Both the position numbers and the translations under genes were made by a program. This document shows positions 23,595-35,483 of a DNA stretch of 64,000 nucleotides, piece by piece. The notes beneath the pieces were generated by a model, which was not told the origin of the DNA, searched no databases, and worked only from the letters and a program-made list of their open reading frames with translations. Each line of letters opens with the position of its first letter. Position 1 is the first letter of the stretch. This DNA is from Amphiura filiformis (lineage: Eukaryota > Echinodermata > Ophiuroidea > Amphilepidida > Amphiuridae). Location of the stretch: the NCBI RefSeq assembly GCF_039555335.1, contig NC_092637.1:806001-870000 (forward strand), given 5' to 3'.

Positions 23595-25495
23595 GCTGGA
23601 CACAAAATGAAACTGGACGAAATGCACTTTACAAATTTCAACTGGTATACAGTAACACATTTAATCGCAGAACATTTTTGTTTGTATGAATGACAAATCC
23701 GGCTGTCAGCAAATTAAAGGCTTCCGTTCATAACGAATCAGTTTCTGCAAAACAAGAAATTGTATGGCAATTGGAGTTGTTACTGTGTACTATGGGCCAC
23801 AATGGCCTCATCCCAATGGCAAAGTTCAATAACCTCAATTAAACAATAATAGGGCAAAAATTGACCTGAAGTTATAGAGTATGAGTTTGTGTACCAACAT
23901 TTTCAAAGGTCATTCAATTAATATACAAATGTATTTGGGGTTAAGGAAATGCACCCTGATGGATGAGCATGTTATGGCTCCTAGTGCGGGATGTTCTCGT
24001 TCGTACTATATAGTTTTACAATTGTCATGTCCTTCGACAGATAATTTAATTGCGACATTAATAACTTTGTTGGCCTTATTATAGATCACATATCATGTTC
24101 TGTTTCCCTACATTAACTATTCGCGCCAAAATTAATACTCTCATTGCCAACGGCGTAGTTCAATAAACCCCGTTCAATGTTGGCAACACAATCTTGACCT
24201 CAAATTGTGGAGTATGATTTTTTGGTACCCGTCCCATGAAAAGTTCATCCTTTTGTGTTGAATGAAGCCTATATAGAAAACGATGCACTGAGAGATGGTG
24301 TCATTCTGCAACTTACCGAAGCATGCCATACGGGCATGCCATACTTTATGCCAAATTTATTCATCATGTCACTTACGGCAATCTATTATTAATCGACTAT
24401 TTTGTTGTTACATACATTCAGATAAAGTTATTTTTTTAAATTTATTATTTATTGTTCTTCCTTCATAAGCACTTTCAGTCTTTATCCTGATCAATTTATC
24501 GCTATATATACGGCTCCTCTCCTTTATTCTTCTCAATCGTCTCATCGTTTTCGTTTTCTGCTCGTTTGTTTTTGTTTCATAGGCATTTATCTATGCCAGT
24601 GTAGCAGGGCATAGATATTCTCCTTATGCTCTTTAGTCTTCTCCTTTTCCTTCTTCTCCTTCTTCTGTCTCTTCTTTATTTGCCTCTATTCTTTTTCCTC
24701 CCGTTCAAATAGGCCATCTGACTAACATATCAAGTAAGCTTACTGGACATCTTCACCCGGGATCTTCACTCGGCAAAGTATAATCACCTTACCCGACAAC
24801 CGGAAAGATTGCTTAAACTATTACATAAACCTAAATGCTAAAAAATGACACAGATTTGAGCAGCCTCAATCCACTTTACTCTTTATCTTCACATTTAATA
24901 AACCGAATCAAAAATTATTGAAAAATGAAAATACGATTGAAGTTAAAACGTTTGATCCCAACCTATAAACACAAAATGTATCTATTTAACAAATTGATCA
25001 ACCATTGAAAAGAAATATCCATTGCTATGCACACATATTTCTTCATTCTTTTCCTATCCCTTAAAGCCACACATGTCATTCAATAGGCTCATATAGGAAA
25101 AACTACAAGTAATATAGGAAGACGCCACTTAATTACGACCGACTTCCTTATTTTGCCATGATGGCCTGTAGACCGCGGGTCATTTGGCAAGCCAGTCTTC
25201 TTCACTCATGTTCCACATGCAGCTGTACTGAGAGTGCAGTCAGGTCCCCAGTCGGCCAGGGGCCAAAGTAACTCATCATTACCAATCGAGGGTACATTGG
25301 GTTTGAACCGTTAACTACGCAATACCAGTGGGAATAGATTAGACAGGGGACATGGTTGTTGGTTATAGTTTTAAAGGGTGATCTGATGCTGAACATTTAT
25401 CATGTTTATGCGTGACATGAGATTGTAAGAGGGGTCTTTTAACCAGATCGGTACTTGAAACAGTATCTACGTTAGCTTCTTTAGGAAATCAAAAC

Positions 25496-25603
25496 TTCGA
25501 CCAGCGGTCGATCACCGGTTCTGGGCGGTTTTGTCCGGTTGGAGCCGGATCTATTGTTCTAAACAATGGAACGCGATTCAACCGCCGGTAGCTGGCGGTC
25601 GAA
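25496..25603. repeat. GC-rich inverted repeat
   Basis: TTCGACCAGCGGTCG at the left pairs imperfectly with GCTGGCGGTCGAA at the right, with repeated CCGGTT words between. It is conspicuously GC-rich against its surroundings. MITE-like and non-coding. Confidence 0.6.
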
Positions 25604-26648
25604 TTTCATCCCTTAATTAGGCCTATATAATAAGCCCTGATTTTGAGTGCTCGTTTGGACAGGTTGCTATAAATCATCAAATGCCATTTGGTAGTTTTAC
25701 CACTTTTCCTTTATTACATTGCCTAGGTGTGGTGTGCGGTTTGTAAATGAAGTACTTTTAAGTTCTTCTTTTACATATCTAAAAATGATTATGCAAAACA
25801 AATAAACAAGTTACTATAATTATTTTTGTTTTGAGGAATACAAAAACCCGGGACAAAAATAAATTAGGCAAATGTATCCATCTCTTCGAAGCGATTTATT
25901 CCAGACTCCTCCGTGAATAATGTTGCTGTGCACAGAGTCTTCGGGACTCCTCCCGCATAATGAGTCCGTTTTCCTTATTAGCATGAACTGGTACCAAACG
26001 GGATTAAGTAGGCCTACATGTAGTGTCTTGTATGCCCATGGATACAACATGTTAGCCTCGATGCGACTTGAACCCATGATCATAACCCATTAACCCGGGA
26101 TCATAGGGGTTCAATAATCATGCCCCCACTGAAGAATACGGAAACGAGAGGCACGTCTGTTCCACGCTTATTGGAACAGGGGCGGTCATTTACTCATAAC
26201 CAGCATGACCAGAGGATTAGTTCCACCTTAGCATTTCATAGTCGGTATCATTTAAATTGGGATCTTCATAGAAAATTATAGGTTAAAATTACCTTGCCAA
26301 AGGCCGTTATTAACTTCAAGTCCCAGTCCATTTCTTAGTCAGTGTGCTCCTAAACAAGTTGCCAGCCCATCACTTCCTGACCTAGCAGCAATGTCACTGA
26401 CCGACCGTTTGTCACAATCGAGATCCAATAGCTACGCATAGTAGATTACATGCATTAGGCATAATTGATAAAAATAGGTTGGTTTGTAGATCATGCTGAA
26501 AAGATGTTCTAAAATTGGAGCCAAAAATAGCTTTATTTATGCGCTTGAGCAAAACTCATGAAGTAATACGTGTAAGAATATTTTGCTTTGATAGTTTGAT
26601 AAAAATGGGTTTCCTTTTTTGTTCATATGGAAGCATTAATGTCCCAGA

Positions 26649-26765
26649 CATACTGTCATGCCGTTGCGGCAAATGGCAGGCAGCCAATGACAAGCATTGA
26701 TTGTGTCCGTTTGTCTGCAACGCGCGTGCGTCACGCCGCTCAGCGACAAGCTGCGTGACAGTATG
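26649..26765. repeat. short inverted-repeat element
   Basis: CATACTGTCATGCCGTTGCG on the left faces CAAGCTGCGTGACAGTATG on the right. About 117 bases, GC-rich centre. The 125-codon minus-strand frame running through it has no recognised domain. Confidence 0.6.
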
Positions 26766-27700
26766 AAACCAATATTTGAAGGTAATTAATGAGTCGTATT
26801 GCATTTTAAGACGAAGCTGTTTGTACGGTTTATAGCGAGATGGAAATACTGATCCAGCGATGGCAGAGCGGCATGCATATTTGGAAAGGCATACACGTGG
26901 GCGCTGCAGATATATGAGAATATTTTTCACCAAATCAAGATTGCTCTCAGCTGATTAAAATGATTATGTATAGTTTGTTCTAATATTCATTTTAATCAGT
27001 ACAAATGATATGTTAATGTTGACATGATCGATAGTACCCTCTTTTGACATAAAGTATTTAATATCGTCATTTATAATAATTAACAACGACAATAACCAGA
27101 ATAAAAATATATCAAAAAGCAACAGTATTATTCGCGGCCTGTTTTCCCCCTAAAATTTTCATCGACACATAACACGCGTGTACCAAGTAAGATTCATGTA
27201 CACAAACCCATAATAACCTAAGACAATGCAATGACAGTATTAGAGGTTTTGGATAGTATTACATTAATTGTTACACGTACTGCATGTGTCAGTGAAAGTA
27301 ACGGCGGTATTAAAGGGCACGAATTCTCCTGACCATGCTGACTGTTGATGAACGCTGTTGAAGTTTCGGATTCCTTGCCATGTTTATGGATGCATGCATG
27401 TTATACATCTAGCATGATAGAATCGCTGCCGCCAGAAGCCAAGGCTTTGCGACACGGGCTTGTGGCGGGGGCGATCTTCCCTGTTCTCAGCTTTCGACTG
27501 CAGAGTAGTATAGTAGTGAAATCGTTGGTTGGACTGTGCGGGAACAAATTTCACAATCTTTGAAATGGTTTATGTTCGTATTACAAACGCAAGGATATGC
27601 TTTGTGATTTCCGATCTAATGTATTATTAGTCAAGCTAGTATTAGAACAATTGATGAATCAAATAACAAAAACAAAAAACAATCCTTGAAAAAGAACACG

Positions 27701-28402
27701 TACCCAGCAAACACAAAAACGTTTTTAAAACGTTGTAAATAAGTTATATTTTGGCTTTTGGTTTAGGTAAAAACGTTTTAATAACATTAAAATGTCGGGT
27801 TATATAAAGGTCATGATAACGTTTTAAAACGTTTTGTATGAAAAAACACACTACAACAATATTTTTAAATGTTTTCAAAAATGTTATTGTAAACTATTTT
27901 TGCCAACAGTTTTGCCAAATATTGTGTCAATACTTAAATAACATTATGTTAAAATATTTGAACCCAGCAAACACAGAAATGTTCTTAAAATGTTTTTTTT
28001 TTCAAAACCTTTTAATAACATTTAAATGTCGGGTTATATAAAGGTCATGAAAACGTTTTTAAAACGTTATTGAAAATATTTTGGGCAAACATTTTCACAA
28101 AATATTTTTTCAACTCCCCAAAATAACATTCTGATTAGAATGTTTTGTATCAAGTTTTCAAGAATGTTTTTGGAATGTTATTAAAACGTTTTTATACCCT
28201 TTATATAACCCGACATTTAAACGTTTTTTGTAAAACATTTTTGTTTGCTGAGCAGTAGATTATCACAAAATGTTTTTTAAGGTTATGAAAACGTTTTATA
28301 CTCTTAATATACCCTTTCTATAACCCGACATTTAAACGTTTTCTGACAACCTTTTATAACCTTTTGCGAATGATGTCGAAAACGTTTTGTGTTTGCTGGG
28401 TA
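27701..28402. mobile_element. 0.7-kb MITE cluster abutting HHEX exon 2, family J
   Basis: Outer inverted ends TACCCAGCAAACAC (27701) and GTGTTTGCTGGGTA (28402), with inner imperfect ends AACCCAGCAAACAC (27961) and GTTTGCTGAGC (about 28243-28253), so two elements appear nested or one is internally duplicated. AAAACGTTTT and GTCGGGTTATATAAAGG/CCTTTATATAACCCGAC words repeat in both orientations. It ends 45 bases before exon 2, so it borders the branch-point and polypyrimidine region of the acceptor. Confidence 0.85.
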
Positions 28403-28447
28403 TACATCATTTTTAAATGTTTTTAAATATTATTTTCTTTTTTGCAG

Positions 28448-28629
28448 TTCCTGGTAAATTTCTATGGAATCCCTTCATACAGAGGCCGCTACACAAGCGA
28501 AAAGGTGGTCAGGTCCGGTTCTCAAACGACCAAACCTTAGAACTTGAAAAGAAATTTGAAAATCAGAAGTACTTGTCTCCACCAGAAAGGAAGAAATTGG
28601 CAAAGTTACTGCAACTCAGCGAAAGACAG
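28448..28629 (+). CDS. HHEX: HHEX coding exon 2 (residues 156-216, most of the homeodomain)
   Basis: Follows a TTTTCTTTTTTGCAG acceptor and ends ACAG|GTAAGA in phase 0. It encodes the Hex-specific pre-homeodomain block FLWNPFIQRPLHKRK (residues 160-174) and homeodomain positions 1-44 (residues 173-216), including the arm KGGQVRFSNDQT, helix 1 LELEKKFENQKYL and helix 2 PPERKKLAKLLQLSERQ. The block before the homeodomain and the GGQVRFSNDQT start distinguish Hex from NK, Msx and other classes. The intron after Gln44, inside helix 3, matches the vertebrate HHEX exon boundary as I recall it. The last 46 coding bases are copied downstream in tandem (see 28584-28856). Confidence 0.97.
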
Positions 28630-28856
28630 GTAAGAAATGGTTCCATGTATATATCTTGTCACTATTAGAAAGAAAGAAATGGGAAAGATACTGCAACTCA
28701 GCGAAAGACAGGTAAGAATTGGTTCCATGTAGTGTATCTTGTCACCACTAGAAAGGAAGAAATTGGCAAAGTTACTGCAACTAAGCGAAATACAGCTATG
28801 AAATGGTTCCATATAGTTTATCTTGTCATCACTAGAAAGGAAGAAATTTAAGAACC
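28584..28856 (+). repeat. tandem amplification of HHEX exon 2 3' end with its splice donor
   Basis: A unit of about 83 bases, made of the last 46 coding bases of exon 2 plus about 37 intron bases, recurs starting at 28584 (the real exon), 28667, 28750 and, partially, 28834. Unit 2 ends with an intact CAG|GTAAGA donor at 28711/28712, identical to the real one at 28629/28630 over nine bases. In unit 3 the donor is broken (ACAG|CTATGA). Splicing from the unit 2 donor would read through 12 codons to TAG 28666-28668 and lose homeodomain helix 3, so only the first donor gives a full protein. Confidence 0.9.
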
Positions 28857-29399
28857 ATAGCGATTTTCTTTGTTTCAGCTCATTAATTCTCACTTGGCTT
28901 AAAATTTTACCGGACATATCTGACAGTGAAAACTGACATTTTGTCAAAAAAAATAAAACCCATTTTGATGAAAATGTTACAATATTCCTATAAGTGCGCA
29001 GTTTCACAACATGAAAGACATCATGCATTTACCAAAGGTGTACACTTTGGCTTAAGCCAAAATAGCCTGCTTCCTTAAAATGGCTGAATAACAACATTAT
29101 CCGGATTAAAGATCATGCTATATATTAACTTGTGGTGATATATGTACGGAATAGTCTTCGTAAATATTATTTCCACAATAAAGTGTTTCCAAATGCACTA
29201 ATCCACAAGATAACATAAGGCAGATTACCTATTAATAAGTTACTTACACCAGCACGCAACAGTTGCTCAGTGTCAACATTCAACTTATCAAATGTCATAT
29301 CAATTAATTGAACGCAATCGATGATATTACCTAAAATACCTACTTAAATCTACACACAGCCAAAAAGCAGGTGCGTGCGTAGGTGTGGTTGTGGTTTTA

Positions 29400-29425
29400 T
29401 CACGTGATTCATGTATATCACGTGA
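29400..29425. promoter_or_regulatory. paired TCACGTGA palindromes
   Basis: Two perfect TCACGTGA octamers at 29400-29407 and 29418-29425, spaced 18 bases, with a third in the same intron at 30219-30226. This is the preferred site of bHLH-zip factors such as USF, MITF and TFE. Function is inferred from motif clustering only. Confidence 0.35.
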
Positions 29426-30882
29426 CAAATCGTATCGTCAAACGCCTAAAAATAGTCGTTGGATAAAGAAATGAATGAAGAACTCGTCAGAGTTTAGATG
29501 CACTTGATAGCGACAGGTGATTGTCAGATGTGATCGATATTTATCGGTTTAAATTCATCATAGTTGTCAACAGTTATTATGGTGATACTCATGGAAGGGG
29601 TATAGTTATATAATTTTGAATCAAGATTTAATCCATGTAAGCATACATTTTCAAATTATGGGATAGGCTTTTACGACGGGATTTCATAACAATTAGTGGG
29701 TTTTTAGCGGGTTCGCTGTCGGACAAGTTTAGAACTGTCAAACTTTCGTCAGCAGTTATAGCTAGCTGTGACTACTTCAGGACAAAGTACGGTACCTAAG
29801 AATGAGACATATAGACTGCCCCTTGCCTACTAATGGCTCTGAAAAGAGCCGCTCACTGTTTTCAAACTTTCCTAATACTATAATGAACATCATCAATATA
29901 TAGTCGGACAGGCAGGATTCTGTTTTTCTTTATTTCCGCTTTAATTCGACATAGCCCTATTGCCACACTTCGTTCCATGGAGCGCGTTTCTGTATATATC
30001 TGTTCAGTGGTTCTACTTCTTTCGTATTTTATTGTGGAGTATTGGACACATTGAAATATGTTCTATCTGGTAGGACTACCACTATGATACCAAGATGATA
30101 GATAGAAAGAATGATGAGCATGCTGAGTGGTGCTGATCCCCGCGGGTGCTGATCAAACAGGCGGGATTTCCTAACAACTGCAGAATTACTCTTAACAGGT
30201 GATTGGCTAAAAGCGTAATCACGTGACTCATAGGTTGTCTTACAAGTGTATTTCAGCACCAAGTGCAACCTGCTAAATTCCTAACTGGAGAGCCCTATTT
30301 TTTGGGTCCTTTTTTCTCCAAAATGAGTCAAGTCGTGGAAAATACGCGGAGTCAAGTATAGTGGAAAATGCGCAGAATACGCACATTTATCTTACTCCAT
30401 TTTAGCTGACCGTCCGTACCAGTTTGTTGACTGGCACCAGTAGCAGTTTAACTAAGGATTAATGTTTTAATATCTACCCTTAATACCACACTTATACAAG
30501 AATTTCAGGCCATCATCGCCCCTTAACGTCTACAATTCCATGCCCAAGTCTGCGTCGCTGGGATACGGGTCGCGTTCGCCCATTTTCCCAGAGTAATACC
30601 AGTGATTTAAACTTTCAAGTGCCCCTTAATCGTTGTATAACAAACATAGTATGAAAAGGGGAGTTTTAAACGGTTGTTTTATACGGTCAAATAGTGGATT
30701 GTTGTATGTTTTTATAAAGTCATTTAAGTCTCGAGTGTCTTGTCTGCCTGATTAAACATTGTTAAATAACATGAATAGTAAGTCTGGCTAAATAAAACAA
30801 GCGAACAAGAATATGGCAATATATCTGAGATTCGATTACTCGGGATTTTTTTATAACTTTGTATGTGTGAACTGACAGGCAA

Positions 30883-30942
30883 TGACGTCACAAAGGTAAT
30901 GAACAAAAATGAATGAGATTACACCATACTCTTGTGACGTCA
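30883..30942. promoter_or_regulatory. two inverted CRE motifs
   Basis: Perfect TGACGTCA at 30883-30890 and 30935-30942, extended to TGACGTCACA and TGTGACGTCA so that they form a hairpin about 60 bases long. They fit CREB/ATF binding or a small MITE. The sequence alone cannot separate these. Confidence 0.35.
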
Positions 30943-31116
30943 CACGTTCACTTTGGAAACATAGGAACGTGTAAAACTCTCTAATGAATAAGTGCATGAT
31001 CGTCTTAATTATAACACGAATAGTCTTTAAAAAGACAATCATCGCTAAGGCAGCTGTAATGTGAAACGATGAAAAAGTTACAAAGTATTTTAAAAGCATG
31101 TTCTACGGGGTACTGG

Positions 31117-31165
31117 AATTCCAGACTTGACGAATCTAGGACTGGAATTCCAGTCAGACTTTTGG
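31117..31165. repeat. duplicated CTGGAATTCCAG palindromes
   Basis: Two copies of the palindrome ACTGGAATTCCAG lie about 30 bases apart (near 31113 and 31141) with similar flanks. A simple local duplication, no function apparent. Confidence 0.5.
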
Positions 31166-32108
31166 TTCATTACATTTTCTAAAACAGGGTGCTGGAATCT
31201 CATAAATTTCTCGTTTGCGAAAAGGATTTGGATTTCCATTTTTATTTTTATTAAGCAAAATATGTGTCATCAGCTCTACGTTGAGGTCGTTTAATTTACT
31301 GAATAGCTCAATTATAATATGATCATAAATTAATTATGATATTAATGATAATATAGGCTACTTACGATGAAGAGAATAGACAAGGATTTATAATGATCAT
31401 TATCATGAGTATATAGTTTAGATATGAATAGGTCCATACTCCCTGTATAAACCTGAGTATATAGGACCGTTGCAGATTTGTTTGATTTGAACTAACTTGA
31501 GAACAAACTTCGTCAGACGTCCTTAGATCACTGAGAAGTCAATCAAAAATCAAAGCAACGCTGAAATACTCATTGGCGTCGTGCGACCACATTCCTATAC
31601 ACAAGTGTTGACTAAATAACCAAAATAAAACATCATAATTAGTTTAATCCAAAGACATCAAAACATTAGCAAGAATGGGTAATCTTTGGATAACTCAATG
31701 ATCAATATCAATAAATACAAAAAAATGAGACTTTAGATCTGAAGTGGTTTACATATGAAATATCATATTGATGTAATCCACGTGATCCAGACCCAAGTAT
31801 GAATTGTACGAAGATTCCTTGCTCGTTTGCGTATGCTTTTCTATATTTTCCCATTATACCAGGATTGCAAAACCGAAGTAAAGAGTATATAGTGATTGAA
31901 GTCTGGTGCCAAATTCGGCTAAGCAAAGTTTGCTCAAAAGTTTTGGCATGTATGATTTGCAATCAAGCGGTAATTCAAGCACTTAAGTGCTGCATTATAT
32001 GAGTGTAGGCCTACTGTAAGAAAAGACGGCGTCATACCATGTTTTATTGGGAATAGCGAAAAAGACGAAAAAAGAAAAACAACGAAAAAAGAAAGAAGAC
32101 GAAGAAAG

Positions 32109-32318
<210 letters not shown>

Positions 32319-32463
32319 ACGACGAAAAAGAAAGAGAGAGAAACAAAGAAACGAAGTTTTCAAAATATTAATTTAGCAACATACAAGTTTTCAGGTTAAG
32401 TAATAAGTATGAATTTGAAAATATCTTATTATGTTTTCTATTTTATTTCTTCTTTTATTACAG

Positions 32464-32514
32464 GTCAAAACGTGGTTTCAGAACAGAAGAGCGAAATGGA
32501 GGAGGTTAAAACAG
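32464..32514 (+). CDS. HHEX: HHEX coding exon 3 (residues 217-233, recognition helix)
   Basis: A 51-base exon between TTACAG and GTATGT, phase 0 on both sides. It encodes VKTWFQNRRAKWRRLKQ, the second part of homeodomain helix 3 with the invariant Trp48 (220), Phe49 (221), Asn51 (223) and Arg53 (225), plus Gln50 (222), which sets base preference next to the TAAT core. The short exon size matches the vertebrate gene as I recall it. It is too short to appear as an ORF and was found by completing the homeodomain. Confidence 0.97.
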
Positions 32515-34516
32515 GTATGTAGGCCTATAGGGCCCAAATTAAGCGTGCGCGCGCATGTCATAATTATTATAACCGCGTAGCATTTTTAGCACATGCTTCC
32601 AAAAGTTGAAACCTTGCCCGCAACAGTTCATAGCAAAATCTATTTGAAAACAGAGCTACATTTCTTCAATTATTCATCGTAATATTCACATGAGCATGAT
32701 AAATGAGTTCATCGACGCCAATTATTGCTTCATTAAGAGTATTTAAGAATCTTTATTTCAAATTCATTCATCACATTTACTCATCCAAATCTATATGATA
32801 CTTATATTTTCTTATACAAGCCCCTTTTCTGATCGCTGTTGATACGAGTATATAAATTATACGGTCTGAAATATGATAAGGAAACTTAATAAAATCTATC
32901 ATACGATTCCAATTAGGTTTCTCGATGATCTTAATGAAAGTTTGCTCAGATCATATTTCCAAACTAGATTTAAGTTAATATTGTTCCAATCTTAGAGATA
33001 TGGATACTTCCCGTCTAACACGAGGTTCAATTTGCTAAGTCACCGGGAAGATGCGGCGCAGGTTGTAGAAAAGCTACGCTATAATCATGAACAGGCCGGG
33101 CTTTTAATTTATAGAGAGATATTTTTTACGCATTGGATAAGGGTCAAACGTGCATGTTTTTGGGAAGATTCCGCAGTTTAAAAGGCAAATATGTAAGAAA
33201 ATGGCAGTGTTGATATTCAAGTATGAAGCTCAATCATTGTGTGTATAGCTACAATCCCGGGGCTACAATACAAAGGTGCCCTTGTGGGCGAATTCCTCCA
33301 ACGTTTCCTTAAAAGTGACCATTTATAGCCCACCTTTATTGTGGCGTGTTCGATCGTATCACTTGCAGCGTAGCACACCTACCTATTATACTCTTTCAAA
33401 AATGAAAAAATCTGATTTTTTTTCTGATTTTGCGAATCACATCACTGACGTAGCTGTAGCGTCTTTAACTCTGTCTAAAATTTAACATGTTTTTAATAAT
33501 AAGTATACAAACTTTCCTTGTCACGTAGATCTATAGACTATGGTTTAAAAGTCTATGACCCATTATACATACATATACGCCAAAAATATCCGTTTAAATC
33601 TCTATACCGAAAGAGATCAAAACTTAAATCCGAAACATGTTCTTTTTATTATAGCATAAACTGACTCAATGCTTGGCATCTCTTTAAAGATCTGACTTCA
33701 ACAATAGCGCACACATTTTATAGTTGTATTACACATACTAGTCATATCGAATGTATCATGCATACGATACGGAAGAACAATTGAAAAATGATATGTCGCC
33801 GCACGTGCTTATGATTTTGACCGATTTCCGAAGTCTGTTTGAGAGGAATACATGATGTTAATAAAACACGATGTATTTTGTCCGCTTAAATCATGTTAAA
33901 ACTAAGATAGCATCTCCAGGGAGTTCGTTAATGGGACATCAAAGGACTAACTTAAGTATTGCACTGACATTCTCTTAATGAAAACAATGTTTACTGAGTT
34001 GGTTTAAAAAGTGCGTCACGCAAAATTTAGTTATTAAAATCATGTCGAAAATGTCAATATTTTATGACAGAGTATGGCTTCATCGCAATTAGCTGCAATT
34101 AATATGTGAATTGTATACTTTTTAATTATCACCGTTATCCAATGTTTGGGTTATTAATTGATTTGGTAATTAGTTATATCGATAAGTTAATCGATAGTTG
34201 AAAGCGTCGTAAGTGCCTTTGTTTGGTATTATGCAGATACGACTTTTTTGCATTCAACATACCTATTGTCTTTACATAGTGGGATACAATTTTTGAGACA
34301 AGCTCATATCGTGTTAATTGCTAGCAATTTGGTTGTCGATAAACATATTTGCAGACTGAGAAAGTGTTATTGTTATAGCGTAAAATGTTATTGCAATTTT
34401 TCATAATCAAATATCTATGGCAAATTGTCGATACACAATGCATTGATGAACAAACACGTGTGGTATTGCACAGACTATTACTGTTGGACTCAACACGAAG
34501 TTAAGAGTAATGTTAA

Positions 34517-34620
34517 CCCTTTTGGTTCTAAAAATCATTTTCTTCGCGCTAACAACCTTTTCTCTGTTCTACTGAAAAACCTTTTTAGGGTTCTTTATTA
34601 AGGGTCCTAAATGTTCTACA
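34517..34620. repeat. family E fragment (GGTTCT/AGGGTTCTTT)
   Basis: Contains AACCCTTTTGGTTCT, AACCTTTTTAGGGTTCTTT and related words as in the elements at 4477 and 36270. Ends are not clear. Confidence 0.5.
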
Positions 34621-34689
34621 TAGCTCCCCATGGAGAATCGACAGCCTTAGCTAAGCTAAGAGCTTTACTCAACCCAACGTTGAAATCCT

Positions 34690-35238
34690 ATTATGCACTC
34701 TCTATGGAAGACATGCCTTTAATATCTCATGACAGGGAGTGTGAATTTCAAAATGGGATATACCTGCATGGGTTGCTCAATTTGAAATCTACACATGGAG
34801 CATGATGTGAATTTAAGGGTAGACGAGGTATTGTTGGTCGAAGCAACCTAAAAATCGATTTTCATTATCTAGTTCAATATATTATTAAAAATTAACACCT
34901 TGATGTTTTGCAAAAGTCCATTCTACAAATCGTATACTTTGCAAACTTGCTTAATTTATTGTTGTTAATGAGTTATGTACGTTTTACAAAAGTGTTGTTG
35001 TTTCAGCCCTCTTTACAACGTAACTCAAGAACCGCAGCACCTATAAAAGTATATCTGTGATATTTTAATTCTTTTACACGCTCGTTATGAATTGAGCAAT
35101 GCAGTTTTGCCAAAGCTCACTACCATTCGTAAGATGCTCTGAACTACCAAATCACAACAGTTTAAAATTATTAATAACCTTAAAGTCATGTCTTCCATAG
35201 GGGTGTGTGGATTTCAACAGGAATAGCCCTAAAGTGAC
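34690..35238. mobile_element. family K MITE, copy 2, split by a family I insertion
   Basis: The left part (34690-34816) has CTATGGAAGACATG, GGGAGTGTGAATTTCAAAAT and TTTGAAATCTACAC. The right part (35180-35232) has AGTCATGTCTTCCATAGGGG, GGATTTCAAC and GGAATAGCC. Together they equal one element like 39730-39920, interrupted by 34817-35179. Confidence 0.75.
34817..35179 (-). mobile_element. family I element inserted at TTAA, copy 2
   Basis: Flanked by TTAA at 34813-34816 and 35180-35183 inside a family K copy, which marks its borders. Its reverse complement is the repeat at 14830-15166. About 363 bases, non-coding. TTAA duplications suggest a piggyBac- or Kolobok-type mobiliser. Confidence 0.7.
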
Positions 35239-35483
35239 GTGAACGAAACTCCTTCGATTTGAAAATAAGCCAGAAATGGATATTCTTGATCTGTTTCAAT
35301 GAGTTTCACATCAAAAGATTGAATCAAATTTCAATTGTTGCAAATTTTAGAATAAAAATCACACTTTCACTCTTTGTTCTCGATACTCTTTGTTTGTAGA
35401 TTATGAATAAAGAATGTTTACAGCTTAAATTTCCCGTCTAATTTCCTCTTCCTTTTCTTTTCCTATTTCCTTGTATATAACAG

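Larger units (their letters stand above)
10250..28447 (+). other. HHEX intron 1 (about 18.2 kb)
   Basis: Bounded by GTAAGTG and TTTTTTGCAG. It holds the repeats and the zinc-finger relic listed separately. In the remaining stretches (about 10.63-11.31, 11.70-12.56, 12.80-13.59, 13.83-14.82, 15.17-15.98, 16.32-16.84, 17.22-18.71, 18.92-19.48, 20.76-23.22, 23.60-25.49, 25.61-26.64 and 26.77-27.70 kb) I see AT-rich sequence with no supportable gene or RNA. A CT-rich tract lies at about 24640-24710. A small hairpin (ATCTATGCC...GGCATAGAT) lies at 24589-24615. Confidence 0.9.
32515..35483 (+). other. HHEX intron 3 (3.0 kb)
   Basis: Bounded by GTATGT and a TATATAACAG acceptor. From 32.5 to 34.5 kb I see no gene. 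There is a patch rich in TAATTG/TTAATC homeodomain-type cores at about 34110-34200. From 34.5 kb it holds repeat families E, K and I. Confidence 0.9.

Noticed and set aside
26556..26933. 125-codon minus-strand frame
   Set aside because: No recognisable domain, overlaps a GC-rich inverted repeat, and lies inside HHEX intron 1. Length alone is not evidence.
28606..29028. 140-codon minus-strand frame with internal repeats
   Set aside because: Its repetitiveness comes from the exon 2 tandem array read on the opposite strand.
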